Source of the DNA: Oscheius tipulae
Lineage: Eukaryota > Nematoda > Chromadorea > Rhabditida > Rhabditidae
DNA: 64,000 bases
Assembly (NCBI GenBank): GCA_037178975.1
Contig: JASJZH010000001.1
Location: 2,666,001-2,730,000, forward strand
Direction of reading: 5' to 3'
Of the stretch, positions 44,448 through 56,534 are shown piece by piece; within the stretch, counting starts at the first letter, position 1; every line of letters starts with the position of its first letter. Under the pieces are notes generated by a model. That model was given only the letters and a program-made list of their open reading frames with translations. It made no database searches and had not been told where the DNA came from. The position numbers were made by a program, and so were the translations under genes.

Positions 44448-44976
44448 TAGTAGTTTCTGAAACTAATTTTTTGTAATTGGTATTGCTCCAGTATTCACGA
44501 ATGCGTCCAGCTACAAGTCAGTCATCTAAAGGTACCAACGTCTGTTATTTGATTCTCAGGATGACTTCCATTTGAAGTTTGGCGGCATTTTTCACTTGAA
44601 GTTGGGGGTATGGGTAGTGACAGAGAAAAGTCTGTTCAGCTTGAAAGTTGAAAACGCTGCCTATTAGACTCGTTCTTCGCGAGACCTGTTTTGCACTGAA
44701 AATTATTTTTTCCCCATTTTCAGCGCAAAAAACGACAAGCGAGACTCTAAATTCAAACGTCCCATTTCATTTTCCGATAATTCCCGAGACATCTAATTGC
44801 TGAACCATATGAAATCGAGGGTCATACGGCGAGCTCCCAGTGCTGTTCTCCGGGCCAACGTGGCTACAATCAGAAGAAAAAAAACGGCGAATAGAAAGAA
44901 AAACCCGTTTATACTGCAAAAATTGTAGTCTAGAAACTCACAAAACTATTGTCAAAGTAACCAGAAAAAAAGGAGA
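44448..44976. other. Intergenic region
   Basis: AT-rich spacer between two minus-strand genes; presumed promoter of the 43863 gene and 3' flank of the insulin-degrading enzyme gene. No other feature seen. Confidence 0.45.
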
Positions 44977-47900
44977 TCAAATATGGGCCTTCTCGAGGGG
45001 CATCTTCGATCCGATTGGCGAGATTCCGATGGAAGGTGGGCTGAGATGTGGCTTGGCACGCGGATAGAGACCCAGAGAGCTTCTGAGCGAGTAGGGACAG
45101 TCGACAACGTCGTATTCTTTGCAAGACTGTCCATTCGGTTCCATCTGCTCGCCTTTGCCGTTGCTATGAACAAAGATGGTCATCTGGAATGGCTTTAATC
45201 AGGAAGACGTCCAAAAAAACGTACTAATCGTCGCTCCTCAGCATTTTTGCTGATCTTCCGGTCAAAGAAATCGACGAGGTCCTTTTTCTGAACAGACCGG
45301 AGTAAGTCTGCCTGGTTCTCGACTGGAAATGAAAATAAGATTGGAGAGTCAAAACAAACATTTGTTGAAATCGTACACTCTGCTGGCGATCTGAGTCGTG
45401 AATCTCATGTTGCGACCCTCCAAGGTCTTCGGCTGAATCAGCAGAGCGGTAATGGCACCCTCTCTCTGCCTCTCGAACTCTTCGTCGCTCATCTTGATCA
45501 GCTTCTCCTGAAAATAGTAGTTTGAATAGTTCTTGGGGTCTTCCAGTGGTTCAGTGCTTCTAAAACTCTTTAGACAGTACTGGATCAGCCTCTCAGCTTT
45601 TGTTTCTGCCTCGTTCCTGTCACCTTCAGACAGAAAACCTACCCTCAGCTGGTCCAAGAAGGCATGGATTCGGCTGCGGACGAACTGGGGCTCATGGACT
45701 CCCTGGACGATAAGACGAATTGCGCTGGTGCCGTGACTATTCTTCGGACCAGAATGGACAACATAGCCTACAAAATGGCGTGATTACTGACCATTATAGA
45801 CCATTACCGAGCGTCTCCTTGGTCCTCAACTGGTCGAAAGCCGGTTCGTGCATGATGTGGGCGAGAAGATGGTTCATGGCCTGTAGCTCCGTGTTCTAAA
45901 GCTCCACTCCATTGGTAGAAGGGACGAGAATGACTGACCATGACTCCGAGCTGAAACCACGTCTCGACGCAGCTGACCTCGTGCGAGTTCTTGTGATGAT
46001 GATGTACGAGTTCCCGGCCCGTAGGTAGCTCGACCTCACGATTCATCCAGTACTCATTGGCGTAGAGAGGACGACAGTTTCCGGCCGAGGTGAGGATTTT
46101 GACAACCGAATGGGCCAGATCCACAGTCTCCTTCTCCGTCACATTTCCATGCGCGACAAGTTCGATGTGAAAGGCGGCAAAAAGTTCCCGACGGAACTGT
46201 AGCACGTCCTCAATCCTGAACGATTCGGATTCGGCCAGTTTCTGCTCGTGAGTCCATCTGTGACTGGAAAGAAAGCGGCGAAGACATTCCGCAGCCAGAC
46301 TGGTCGGATAGTTGTGCTCCGAATTGCGATAGGCGCGCTGCAGCTCTTTCAGCATAATGTCGAAGCTGCGCTGCTCTTAACTCTCGAGACTTTTTTTTTT
46401 AGCACAAAAGACAACAAACCAGGTACAAAATTGATGAGATGCTTCAACAGGAACTGGAGATACAAGGCCTGCTTCTCATTGTAGCCACTGACTTCCAGAT
46501 TGAACGAGGCCAGATCCTCCTCAAAGGATTTCTGCAGACCGGCAAGCTCAGGATCGTAGATCTGCTCTGTCAGCCTGCAAGTCTTTTTATTTAAGAGAAC
46601 CTATCAAAAACTGACGAGTCGTTGAAAAGAAGAGCGTAGAGATGGAGAAGAGCCTCGTTACGGGGCGACTTGCGAATGGCTGGCGAGTGAACTCGGACGG
46701 AAATTATCGCCTTCGGCAGCTTGTACTCTTCGTCCTTCTTATGCCAGACTCGGATCCACTGGGTGTCCAACACAACTTCAGGAACATCACTTTTGGCCTT
46801 TTCTTCTCGAAGACTCAAATCCGTCGGAATGTACTGATTCGGCTCGGGTAGGTGGAAAATAGCCTGATTCGGTGTGTTCAGAGCCGTCTTGTAACGAGCC
46901 AACTGTTCGGCCGGGACGGCATCGATGCGTATCTCAGTTCCGTAAATAGGCTCGAAGCTGTTGCCCTCCTTTCCGGCAATCGACTTGTCCACGATCAGGT
47001 AGTAACAGTTGTCCGGAGTCAGGCAATTGAGGACCTTCTCGATGAGATCTAGGGATTTTGGTTATTCGAGATTTGGGGAAGGTTACCTGGCTTGTATTCG
47101 GACAATATGCTCTCGTACGTTATAATGTCTTCGAAGGGGCACTCGAGAATGCGAGGAACGTAACCTTGAACCTGGAAATTGGCAGATTGAGAGCATTCGA
47201 GTGAGAAGACGGGCTTTTGACACTAAGGAAAACATCGACAAAGACATGATATGGGTTGGATGTCAATGAAAGAAACGAAGACACATGGACTGAGAAGCCG
47301 GGATAGCTGGGATTGGAGGAAACGTACCAAGCTGGCAGGCCTGATCTTGTCCTTGAACTCAAAGTCAATATCGTCAATCGTCTTCTGCTCGTCGAAGATC
47401 CACTTCTGGATGCCAGTCTTCCTGATCGAGCCGATGTACTGGAAGACGAGCTCGGCGATCCCATCGATCTGTTTCGTTCCCTCCTCCGTCAACTGGATGT
47501 TGATGTCGAAGGTCGCAATTCCACGAGGACGACCGCCAGAGCCAGAGCTCAGACCGGTGGCTAGACCGCGTCTCTTGAGCTCCGAAAGAAGAGATCCTTT
47601 GCCTTCGTGACCGATCAGATGCGACAGATAGCGGTTCGGACTGGCCTTGTACTCGTTCTTCAGGTAAGGAATGGGGAAGGTGACTCTCATCTGACGCATT
47701 TCCTTAATCGGCACAACCGTGACCTTTCGGTTCAGCTCATTCGGTCCGAAGGGACCTTCCTTCCAGTAGTAGTGCTCGGCGCCGTTGTTCGGGATCTCGG
47801 CGAAGCCCAACGTCAGCAGATAATTCTCCAGCTCATCAAGACTCTCCTTGCCGAATAGAATACAGCTCATGCTGAAAATTGATGATTTTTCAAGCTTACA

Positions 47901-48759
47901 GACCTCTGTCAGGATGTTGTATTAGTTTCAGATCGTGTCCTCTGGAAGGAACAAGTAACGAAACATACATATTGCTGCTATACCACTTCTTGTGAAAGTT
48001 GAGCAGTGTCTGTCTCGGATCGAGTCCTTTGGCGATGGCTGCCTCTCCGAGCGTTGTAGCGTCTCCGGTTCCGAACTTGCCACAATCATGACCGGGCTTC
48101 GAAAGACTCCGCTCGACTTGAATCACACGCCACGAGTCCTGCTTCAGATTTTTCTTGTGTTCTGAGTCGACAGCCTGAACCTCCCTCTCTGTGGAACTCG
48201 CGGTGAACCTCGGCGTCAGGAAGAACTGGACAAAACGATCGATAGCTCCTTTGAAGGCTTCCGGCTTGATGTCAAAGTAGTAGCAGGTGTGATCGGAAGA
48301 CGTGTAGGCGTTGCTCATGCCGGCGTTCTCGCTGATGAATTTCCCGTAGTCGTTCTCGCAGGGGTACTTATCTGTGCCCATGAAGAGCATGTGCTCGCAG
48401 AAGTGGGCAGTTCCCGGCATCTCCCACGGGTCCATTAAATGTCCGGCAGCCACATTCATCGAAGCCGCAGACTTGTCCGTCGTTGCATCGGAGACGAGAA
48501 GGGCTCGAAGGCCATTGGACAGTTCCACTCCGCGATACTGAAAAAAAAATTTAGTTGAAATTCGTTCAAACCGCCTGCCTAAAGGCTATCGTCTTTAGAA
48601 ACTATGGTCTTTAGACAGTATATATTTGTACCGTTTCGCGAAAAATGCGTGACTTTCGGATGTTTTTTTATTTTTATTTTTTTTTGAAGAAAATGAACAA
48701 ACCTCGCGTTTGTCAAGAGAAGATTTGACGATGTTGGACACCCGTCTGACGATCGACAT
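44977..48759 (-). CDS. IDE: Insulin-degrading enzyme (M16A zinc metallopeptidase)
   Basis: Cytosolic peptidase that encloses and cleaves small amyloidogenic peptides such as insulin. Twelve exons in transcript order: 48759-48703, 48537-47969, 47871-47328, 47171-47087, 47048-46616, 46574-46420, 46375-45939, 45895-45808, 45767-45643, 45507-45360, 45322-45225, 45192-44977; phases close to give 984 residues (human 1019). The inverted zinc site HFCEH is at residues 64-68, with the downstream Glu in AVDSEHKKN. Other family blocks are TDKSAASMNV, NAYTSSDHTCYYFDI, LLSELKRRGL, GYNEKQALYL, and KETLGYVVHSGP. No mitochondrial leader: the protein starts close to the catalytic half. A splice acceptor precedes the ATG by 18 bases. 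The intron 45508-45642 is 135 bases and open in frame. Confidence 0.97.
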
Positions 48760-48777
48760 TCCTCCTCGAATGTTCTT

Positions 48778-49789
48778 CTGCAAAACACTTCTATTGAAAA
48801 AAACATGAGTCAGAATAAGGATATAGATAAACGTTTGGCCACTTTAGCAACAACCTCATCTCACCAAGCAAGGCAAATATATTGGCATCTTGTCCAAAGG
48901 ATCTTGATTTTTTTTTAAATTTCTTTTGTAGTAACTTGCTTTACTCGATACATAACTATTAGCTGCAAAAATCTGAGAACAACCAGGAAATACGGCGAAG
49001 AGACATAAAACAGTCCACAATATATCACACTAAACTTTTTCAAATCATACAAATGGCGCGTATTTTTCGTTCAGTATTCGATTGGCACCTATCTAGAAAA
49101 AAATTATTCCGGAATCTTCAGTTTTGAGCTGAAAATATGCGATTTTGTAGTTTAAATATGTTTTTTTTTACCTTATATAGTCTGTTCAGGAACGATATTG
49201 ACTGGCGGCATACTGTAGAATAGAATTACTCCTCGCGGAACTCCGGGCCAGTCCTAAAACATTTGGCAGTTGTTTTTCGCCATGTTCTTGTTCTTTTCGC
49301 CAATTTCCTCACCGTTTTTTCGGTTATTTGCAAACATAGTGAATGATAACGAAAAAAAAGGCTGATAAGCATGTAATTCATAGGAAAGTCGGTGAAATCC
49401 GCTGCCAAATGTTAAAGAACAGGCACGACAGGTCCCGCGAGGAAACTTCTAGTACTCTGCCAGTCAAAAATCGTTCTTGATCAGATTGTAAAAGAGATAA
49501 TCAAGCGGTGAAAAGGTTGCACTTTTCCCAGAAAAATGGAGGAAGTTGTACCTTGACACCACGGGATCGATAACGGAATGTGATTGAGGCAATCGCGTGT
49601 GGGTAAAGTGCTATGAGAGCGTGGCTGTAGACGGGCTATTTCAAGTGATGACGAAATGGCGGGGGCAAATCACAATGTTTCCGAACAGAATCAATGTTCA
49701 AACAAACGATTTTGACTCTTCCCTGTGTCCCTGTCTTTGTCCCACGTAACAACAGTATTCGATTGAATTTTTATAAAGACCAAGTGGAT
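48778..49789. other. Upstream region of the IDE gene
   Basis: About 1 kb of AT-rich DNA with no supported exon; should contain the IDE promoter. Confidence 0.4.
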
Positions 49790-50297
49790 TTAAACCTTAG
49801 ACAGTTTCACCACCGCCTCTTCCGCTGCTGCCACAACTGTCACTGTCACCACTGTTCCCACTTTCACTGGAGTCTCTACTTTAGCCGAATGGGTCCAGAG
49901 TCTTCCTCCTCCAGACGGTAGTAGCTTGACATCAGGAACATCAACCGCGAGAAGGAAGGGCTCTTCTACCGGATACACTTGATTCCTTGAAAACCAGTTA
50001 GGTAGACAGCCGCTTTTTGTTCCCAGCCTTAAAAGTATATCGATTTGTATGATAGTAAAACTGTCTGTAAATACCTTCTTTTTTTTTTTAAACGACTGCC
50101 ATCAGGCTTCTGGTGCCGGCCTTGGGTCGATCTACGTCCGGAATCCCCACCAAAATCGTCTTTCGACTTCAATTGCTCTGTATCTACATAAAGTATTTTG
50201 CAGAAAAGAAAGCAAACATACCGCACATAAGCATTCGCTCAGCTTGTCGTTGAAGCGTTTGGGTTGTTTCATCCCGCTCAGTCCCTGATTGTCTCAT
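49790..50297 (-). pseudogene. C-terminal part of an integrase-derived gene (relic or reused)
   Basis: Three phase-consistent exons (50297-50222, 50183-50075, 49985-49790) give a 126-residue open frame starting MRQSGTERDE. Two stretches, TLQRQAERML and EEPFLLAVDVPDVKL, resemble the segment that follows the integrase core in KRBA2/SCAND3/Ginger-type proteins. The neighbouring DNA at 50365-50646 encodes the end of an integrase core on the same strand, but stops separate the two. It may be a decaying transposon or a small gene formed from one. Confidence in the exon chain is moderate and in the origin lower. Confidence 0.45.
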
Positions 50298-50364
50298 CTT
50301 GGTTTGCCTGCTACGGAACTTCTTCTATATATTCTTCTTCTGGTTCAATCATAACTGATTCGTC

Positions 50365-50646
50365 TTATGGTAAGTCGTCGATTACTGGAACTTCTTGATC
50401 GAATTCATGACGAGGTTGTTGATGACTCGCATCAAATCCTGTAAGAAAAAGTTGTCGTACGGAGATAAACTAACCAAACAACGCCTTAGACGGCGATCTC
50501 TCTATCCCACGATGATATCTCGAGTTCTTAATGAGCTGAACTTTGTCAACAAGTTCTGTCCAGTTTCCTGTATCTCTTCTTTTCATCTCGGTGAAGAGAA
50601 TATCTTGCACATCTCTATTGCTTCGTTCAACTGATCGATGTTGATA
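50365..50646 (-). pseudogene. Truncated integrase-core relic (Ginger/KRBA2-type)
   Basis: Two exon-like pieces (about 50646-50475 and 50438-50365) with matching phase. The motif RSVERSNRDVQ followed by NWTELV, then KNSRYHRGIERSPSKALFG, is typical of the C-terminal end of DDE integrases of Ty3-derived Ginger and KRBA2-type proteins. The catalytic D-D-E region is absent and upstream sequence is unrelated, so no active enzyme is encoded. In-frame stops lie just downstream. Confidence 0.55.
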
Positions 50647-51151
50647 CTAGCAGGCATTATATGTTTGGGAGGTATTGTTTGTCAACATTTTTTCACAGAG
50701 ACCAGTGGTCAGTTTCGAAATTCCTTCCCTTTAATCTTACACTAGCCAGACAGTGCTCACAATCCAAATTGGATAAACAAGTTTCGCTATCGCCCCTTTG
50801 GGGCTAGAACCTCTACTTTCATTATTTCTCATACTCCCCCTCCCTAATCGAATCCTTTGTTTTCTCCTCTTTGACCCTCCCTTCCCTGTCACCCTGTGAT
50901 TCTCCCAGTAGATCTATAACTGGCAGAAGCGAAAAGACTCATATTCTCTTGTTATCTTAAGATCCCGACTGTCTTAAAGCCTTTCTGCGCACAAAGTAAG
51001 AGGCGTAAACCTTGCCCGATGGGAGGGGAGGGGTTAGGTTATAAACAGATTATACTGTAAATGGGTCCCGAAGGGAGCGAACAACGATTATATTTTGGAA
51101 CTGAACTATAATAGTAGTGCCTTTTTGCAGACAAACTTTCTCCTCTTTTTT

Positions 51152-52673
51152 TCATTTTTTTATCACAATGATCGAGATCTCCGAAGTACGATTCTGTCCT
51201 CTCCACTCTTTCAAGGAGCTCACAATGAGTTTTCTATAGGGTGGATAGGAGAAGATAAAGGTCAGCTTGGCAGCATGGACACATATACCAATAATAAGAA
51301 TGCAAATATGGCATATGTCGACTCTCCAACTAGTCGTAACGACTAGAATTCCCATAGGAGCCATTCCTACAAATACGACCATTCCTAACACTACTGTCTG
51401 AAACAAGAATCGTTGCCCAAGTAGAAAAAAAAACCAACCAATATTATCAGTGCCTTAATCACCTCAATATGCTGCTTCTTCGAAACAACTGACACTGTCA
51501 CCGCGTGTTTCTTCAAAATTGAAAAGATGGTGTAGTTAGTGAACATGGTAAGAAACACTCCATACAGTACAGCCGTAGGGTAATATATCAGTGCAAAGTA
51601 CCCATCAGGATTCCGGTCGTCTAACACAACATAAAACACATCTTTTTTGAAAATATCCGGATAAACGACATGATGCTCCATGAACAGGTCATACTTTGTC
51701 ACTTTCTTTTGTCGCTCAGCCAAATATGCAGCTGGGAAAGTGACCAGAGGCAAAAGAACATAGTTGATAGAATAGAACAGAATTCGTGCTGGTTTGTTGT
51801 TTAAAAAATGACCTCGGGGAAGTAAAACATCCATTCTGTAGTAGAAGACAGCGCCCACGGATGATAAACACACTGAAATCCGCATCGTTCTTCTTGATTT
51901 TGCAGACAACTCAAGCTTTTCTTTGTTTTTAAACTAGTTTTTGTCTATAAAATTTCGTAATAAAATCCCGAGGCCATCTTTTAAACAACAAAACAGGGAA
52001 GAATACACGAGTTTTTTAACGCCTTCATGAACATTTACTGAGATTTGGTGCGTGTTATCGTGTCTAGGATTCAAGGAATACCGACATGAGCCCACGGCGG
52101 AACCTTTGTTATCAGATGGGAGCTCGCTAAAGGCAGTCATTCTCTCCAAAAGAAGAGCTGGAAGTCAGAGTAGCCGATGAAATGGGGGAGTTAGGGAAAC
52201 GTCAGGTTATGGTGACTTCTACTGAGCCATTTTGGTTTTGATGCGTTTCTTACAAGACCAATGCATTCATAAAATCAATCCAGATAGTCAAAAAACATAC
52301 CAATAAGATGCATTGCCAAGAATTGAAATTGTAATAGGGGAGGGACATTCATATCTGAGAACAGTCCCTTCCCGTAGAAGGCAGTATAAGGAAATAGTAC
52401 GATGGGATAACAATATATTGAAACGTGTAGTATGAGAAGACCAATACTGGAAGAGTGATGTCCTTAAAAAAGTAAAAAGTCCTACGTCACGCCGTGGTAA
52501 GTCATAAGGTATCGGAAAGCACGCGAGAGGTGTGGAGGAGATTTGAACAGCAGCAAATAACAGCTAGCAATAATTTCTAATATGGAAAGCACAATGGAAG
52601 AGTATTTAACCAGAGGTATTAGTGCGACAGGTTCTTCTGTGAAGTACGGATTTGATAGATTAACATAGGACAT
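51152..52673 (-). CDS. 7TM chemoreceptor (nematode srh/sri-like), copy B
   Basis: Exons 52673-52486, 52446-52301, 51872-51439 and 51397-51152 have exactly the sizes of copy A (188, 146, 434, 246) and no stop, giving 337 residues. Changes are mostly conservative, for example CYGKGLF and PPYRKLI regions kept, IYCYPIVLF replacing CCYPIVLF in TM2, and YLAERQKK replacing YLGERQKK. Intactness of all splice sites and frames in both copies suggests that both are functional or only recently duplicated. Confidence 0.82.
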
Positions 52674-52886
52674 GAATGGGATGGAACTGTCCCAGCTGTC
52701 TTTTCTAACAATAGTTGCATAAAAAAGATTGGGTAGCTTGAAGAGGGGAGTTAGCAGTCAAGGGAATACTTCTGACAGGTAGAACACATGGGAAGGCTGT
52801 AATGAATATTTTGACAAGATGTGATTCGAAGGCTTGTTTGATAATAGCAGCTGCAACTTTCACCGCCATTTCACACCGAGGGGTAG

Positions 52887-53612
52887 TCATTCAAAGGGGT
52901 CCATTTCTGTAACAGGGTGTTCTTTTTGTACGATTCCCAGAAGACCCTGGAAGACTTGGAAGTAGCGTTCTGTCTGAGATCTTTTAGATTTACAGTCATT
53001 GCAATAATATATGTTAACATAAAGGGGTCGGGGAAGGTACATCGAGCTATGGCAGTCGCAAATCCCTTTTCTCTTGACCCTCAATGACTGCTAATCAAGC
53101 AGATCTTGATTTATGAAACGTTTCACAAATTTACTATAAATGATTCTGGAAAGTTTATAGAACACAAAAGTAAAGGTTTTTCAAAAAGGTTCATTAAATT
53201 GTCAGAAAATTATGGCGAATGTGGTGATACCATGGTTCAACTCTATCCAATCCTACTAGACTAGGGTGTAGTGACCAAGCAGAAAAGCTAACGAAATACT
53301 TTGGTTCGTAGTAGTGTAGCTCACCAGTGGTATAAAATCGGTTGGCATAATCGAAAAGGTGAAACTTTTCGCAAATTTCCACCAGTCTGGCTAGTCAATC
53401 CTATTTTTGACCTCTCTGATTCGCTCCTTCCGGATCCAAATATTTTTTCGACTGTTTTCGGCAGAAACACATAGTTTCCTGGCTCTTTTGAGATAGCCCA
53501 ACGCCGGCGGCAGCACAATTTTTGGCTGACATATGATATGATGATAAATGGGTACGTATCCAATTGGAACATCTGTAATATCAAAAGTCAGTATTTTAAT
53601 CATATCAAGCAA
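52887..53612 (-). pseudogene. Unidentified coding-like segment upstream of chemoreceptor B
   Basis: Counterpart of 25747-26463. The clearest piece is FHLFDYANRFYTTGELHYYE (about 53230-53370), followed by CNDCKSKRSQTERYFQVF (52887-53084). Stops and frame changes prevent a single model. Family unknown. Confidence 0.35.
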
Positions 53613-53620
53613 AAAGTTTG

Positions 53621-54159
53621 CTCTAATGATTACTATGCCCCTGCGGGGGCCCTAAGCCAAGAACAATTTGAAAACAATGAATGGCGATTTTAATAATGCA
53701 TCTGGACTGTAAGCAAGTACCAACCTAATTTATCTGTTTCTAAGCTATGCGGGTCTTAGCGATCATTAAAGCAAACGTTTCTATCCGATTTTTGTGGGGT
53801 GATGCTGGCAGGTGAATACAGTTGCAATAACTCAAATATTCAACGATTAAGCTTCAAACGGTCCCTAGAATGTACAATTGGATATGTCTGTTTCTACTGG
53901 TGATGTCAGAATTTTTCATGATGGGTCACTCTCCTTGTAGGAAATGAAAAAAAATCCTCAGCCTAGATCTCGATTCGAGTTGGTAATATGCCAATGATAC
54001 GCTGTAATGTCCCAATTACTAACGTTTAAAATTATTCGAAGTATTTCAAAGTTGGAGCAAATTTTTGGGGCAATCCCACGGAAAACACCATATAATGTTT
54101 GCAAGTTTTCTCTTCTTTTTTCATTTTCTTATCACAATAATCGAGATCTCACTAAAGGA
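53621..54159. other. Unique insert in duplication block B
   Basis: About 500 bases without counterpart in block A. Its right end, from about 54113 (TCATTTTCTTATCACAATAA), again resembles the chemoreceptor 3' end (51145-51183). No gene seen. Confidence 0.45.
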
Positions 54160-54320
54160 ATCAAATTGCTGGCAGATGGCTCCTGTGGCTGCGGGAGACG
54201 AATCGGACGATTGGACCCTGGCCGACAAGGACTCTTTCTGCACCGGGAAGACAGATCCAGCAAATGTCCCTCAAGAATAGACTCGACACCATTTCCGAAC
54301 GAACTGTATTATCTTGTTGC
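54160..54320 (+). pseudogene. Exon-like fragment, block B copy
   Basis: Counterpart of 26573-26733 with a small deletion after LADKD that changes the frame. It is followed by a fragment of a foldback left end (TTGTTGC, 54315) and then unrelated DNA. Confidence 0.45.
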
Positions 54321-54483
54321 TTTTCCAGTGAAGGGTTCATCAAATTTCTAGTTTTGGTCTTTATGAAAACTCGAAAAATACTGTTTTTACGTTGGACAAG
54401 GAGAGGGAAAGTGTCTTCCTCCCATTATTTCTGCCCGATCAAGGTGATAAGTTTCATTTCATAGTGTCTCAAACTGTATCATC

Positions 54484-55052
54484 TCGTTGCCTTCCCACTG
54501 ATAGGAAAGCGTTCCAAAATTTCTTTCAACCTCTGTTTAAGAGCAGGGTCGGAAGCATTTGAATACCTCAAACTTGGGTAATTAAACCGACGATCCTGTT
54601 CATTGCTAGGATATCAGGTGGTCCAGATGGGGAGATGGAGCGGCAAAGGCAGTGAAATTCTGTGTCACAGATGGAGTGGAAGCCAGTGAAAGGCATCTTG
54701 ACGGAAAATGATTTATTCATACATTGAAGTTGAAACAAATGGTATTTTGTAGTCTTTTCGACTGCCACGACCCAATAGAAAAACAGCTTTTATCTAACAA
54801 AATCCTCTTCATGCCAGAAGTGGTGCCTAAACAGTCCTGTCAGTCAGTCACCTGTTTCTCTGCGTCAGACCCAGATACTCCCAGCTTCTACCATTCCATC
54901 TCCCCATCCAGACCGCCTCATGTCCCAGCACCGAGCATAATCGTCGGTTTAATTACCCAAGTTTGAGGTATTCAAATGCTTCCGACCCTGCGCTCATGTA
55001 GAGGTTGAAAGAAATTTTAGAACAGCCTTCTCTCCACTGGGAAGGCAACAAA
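54484..55052. repeat. Foldback element, complete copy
   Basis: About 569 bases with both arms; ends GGGAAGGCAACAAA. Confidence 0.85.
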
Positions 55053-55248
55053 ACGTTTCAGTTTCAGACCCACGGTAGTCTCACGGCAGTTTACTTGAAC
55101 CTGGAAACTGTTTCTGCCTTCCGTACAAACTATCTGGAAGTTACAAACTAGCGAAAGAACTCCCATCATCCATTGTTAAAAAACTGCAGAAGAACTAGTT
55201 CGAAAGAATTGCCCCTTCCTTTTGTGTAAAGGAAACTAATGTTTCAAT

Positions 55249-55811
55249 CTTGTTGCCTTCCCAGAAGAGGGAAGGCTGTTCCAAAATTTCTTTCAACCTC
55301 TACATGAGAGCAGGGTCGGAAACATTTGAATACCTCAAACTTGGGTAATTAAACCGATGATTCTGCCCACTGCTGGGATATAAGACGGTCTGGATTAGGA
55401 GATGGTGCGGCAGAGGTAGTGAAATTCTGTGTCATAGACGGAGTGAAACCCTGTGAAAGGCATCTTGACACAAAGTAATCTATTCATCTATTGAAGTTGA
55501 AACAAATGATATTTCGAAGTCTCTTTGGGCTGCTGTGATCCAATAGAAACAGTTTTATCTAGCAAAATCTTCGTTCTAGAAAAAATTCCTAAATAGTCTT
55601 GTCAGCCAGCCACCGGCTCCTCTGCGTCTGACCGAGTACTCCCAATTTCCGCCGTTCCATCTCCAAATCTAGACCACCTGATATCCTAGCAATGAACCGA
55701 ATCGTCGGTTTAATTACCCAAGTTTGAGGTATTCAAATGCTTCCGACCCTACGAATGTAGAGGTTGAATGAATTTGTGGAACAGTCTTCCCTCCCCTGGG
55801 AAGGCAGCAAG
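55249..55811. repeat. Foldback element, complete copy
   Basis: 563 bases; starts CTTGTTGCCTTCCC and ends GGGAAGGCAGCAAG. The DNA to its right matches 22400-22490. Confidence 0.85.
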
Positions 55812-56129
55812 ATGATACAGTTTGAGACACATGGTAGTCTCACTTGAAGGCAACAGTATAATAATACGGTGTTTTTGAACTTAGGAATTCTTTTAAGGCT
55901 TCTAAACCTGTAAATGTTTTATGGAAACAATGAGAATGGACGACAAGTTAGAAGAGTCACAGTAGCATACGACAGTCACCAGAGATTCGAGGAAGACTGA
56001 GCACACCAGGGTTGGACCAACTTTTTTATACTTGGGTACAAGCAGCAAATAAGCTGCTCGAGCCGATTTTGAGCTGCTCGAAGGTGGTCTCCCAGACGAA
56101 CCGCTCGATAGGTCCGGCAAATAGTTTAT

Positions 56130-56340
56130 ACTTGTTGTCCAGCCAGAAACCCCAACTGGACTCTACCAAAAATTCTCAAACACTCCAAAGGAGGTCAGAG
56201 TTTCTCCCTTACCTCTTGACGGTATATGGGAGCTGAAAAGCTGATTACACAACAAGAAACCTTTGTTCCATTAGATGCAGCTGTCGAGGCGATACGGGGG
56301 AGACTCTCCTGACATAACGATTTTTTTTTAGAAGTCTCAG
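56130..56340. repeat. Duplicated segment, upstream copy
   Basis: CTTGTTGTCCAGCCAGAAAC onward matches 58016-58230 over about 200 bases at roughly 75-80% identity (estimated by eye). This copy lies upstream of the chitin-binding gene. Confidence 0.65.
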
Positions 56341-56493
56341 TCTCAGCACTTTTTCCGTTGGCCTCCAGTCTTCGGGGAAAATAGTCAGACCAAGGAATGT
56401 GCCTGTGATGCTCCCCTTCCGATTCTTCCCGATTTCCACAAACAGCCGAAAACAATGTTCGTCCGGGGAATGAGTGAGCACAACATTCATCAT
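56245..56493 (-). CDS. Possible small gene divergent from the chitin-binding gene
   Basis: 82-residue open frame; the first 55 residues (MMNVVLTHSPDEHCFRLFVE, then GTFLGLTIFPEDWRPTEK) look coding, but the rest falls in the duplicated segment 56130-56340. Either an exon whose donor lies near 56340 or a gene truncated by repeat insertion. No family recognised. Confidence 0.3.
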   Translation of the reverse strand: MMNVVLTHSPDEHCFRLFVEIGKNRKGSITGTFLGLTIFPEDWRPTEKVLRLRLLKKNRYVRRVSPVSPRQLHLMEQRFLVV

Positions 56494-56534
56494 TGACTCT
56501 ATAAAAGTGATAGGAACATGATTCCTTCTCGAAA

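Larger units (their letters stand above)
50806..53620. repeat. Segmental duplication, copy B
   Basis: Matches 23325-26468. Left edge at GCTAGAACCTCTACTTTCAT; right edge near CAAGCAAAAAGTTTGC. Several deletions relative to copy A account for the shorter length. Confidence 0.9.

Noticed and set aside
47120-47464. Ser/Arg-rich minus-strand frame in the IDE gene
   Set aside because: Frame-shifted shadow of IDE exon 3; the homologous frame is unambiguous.
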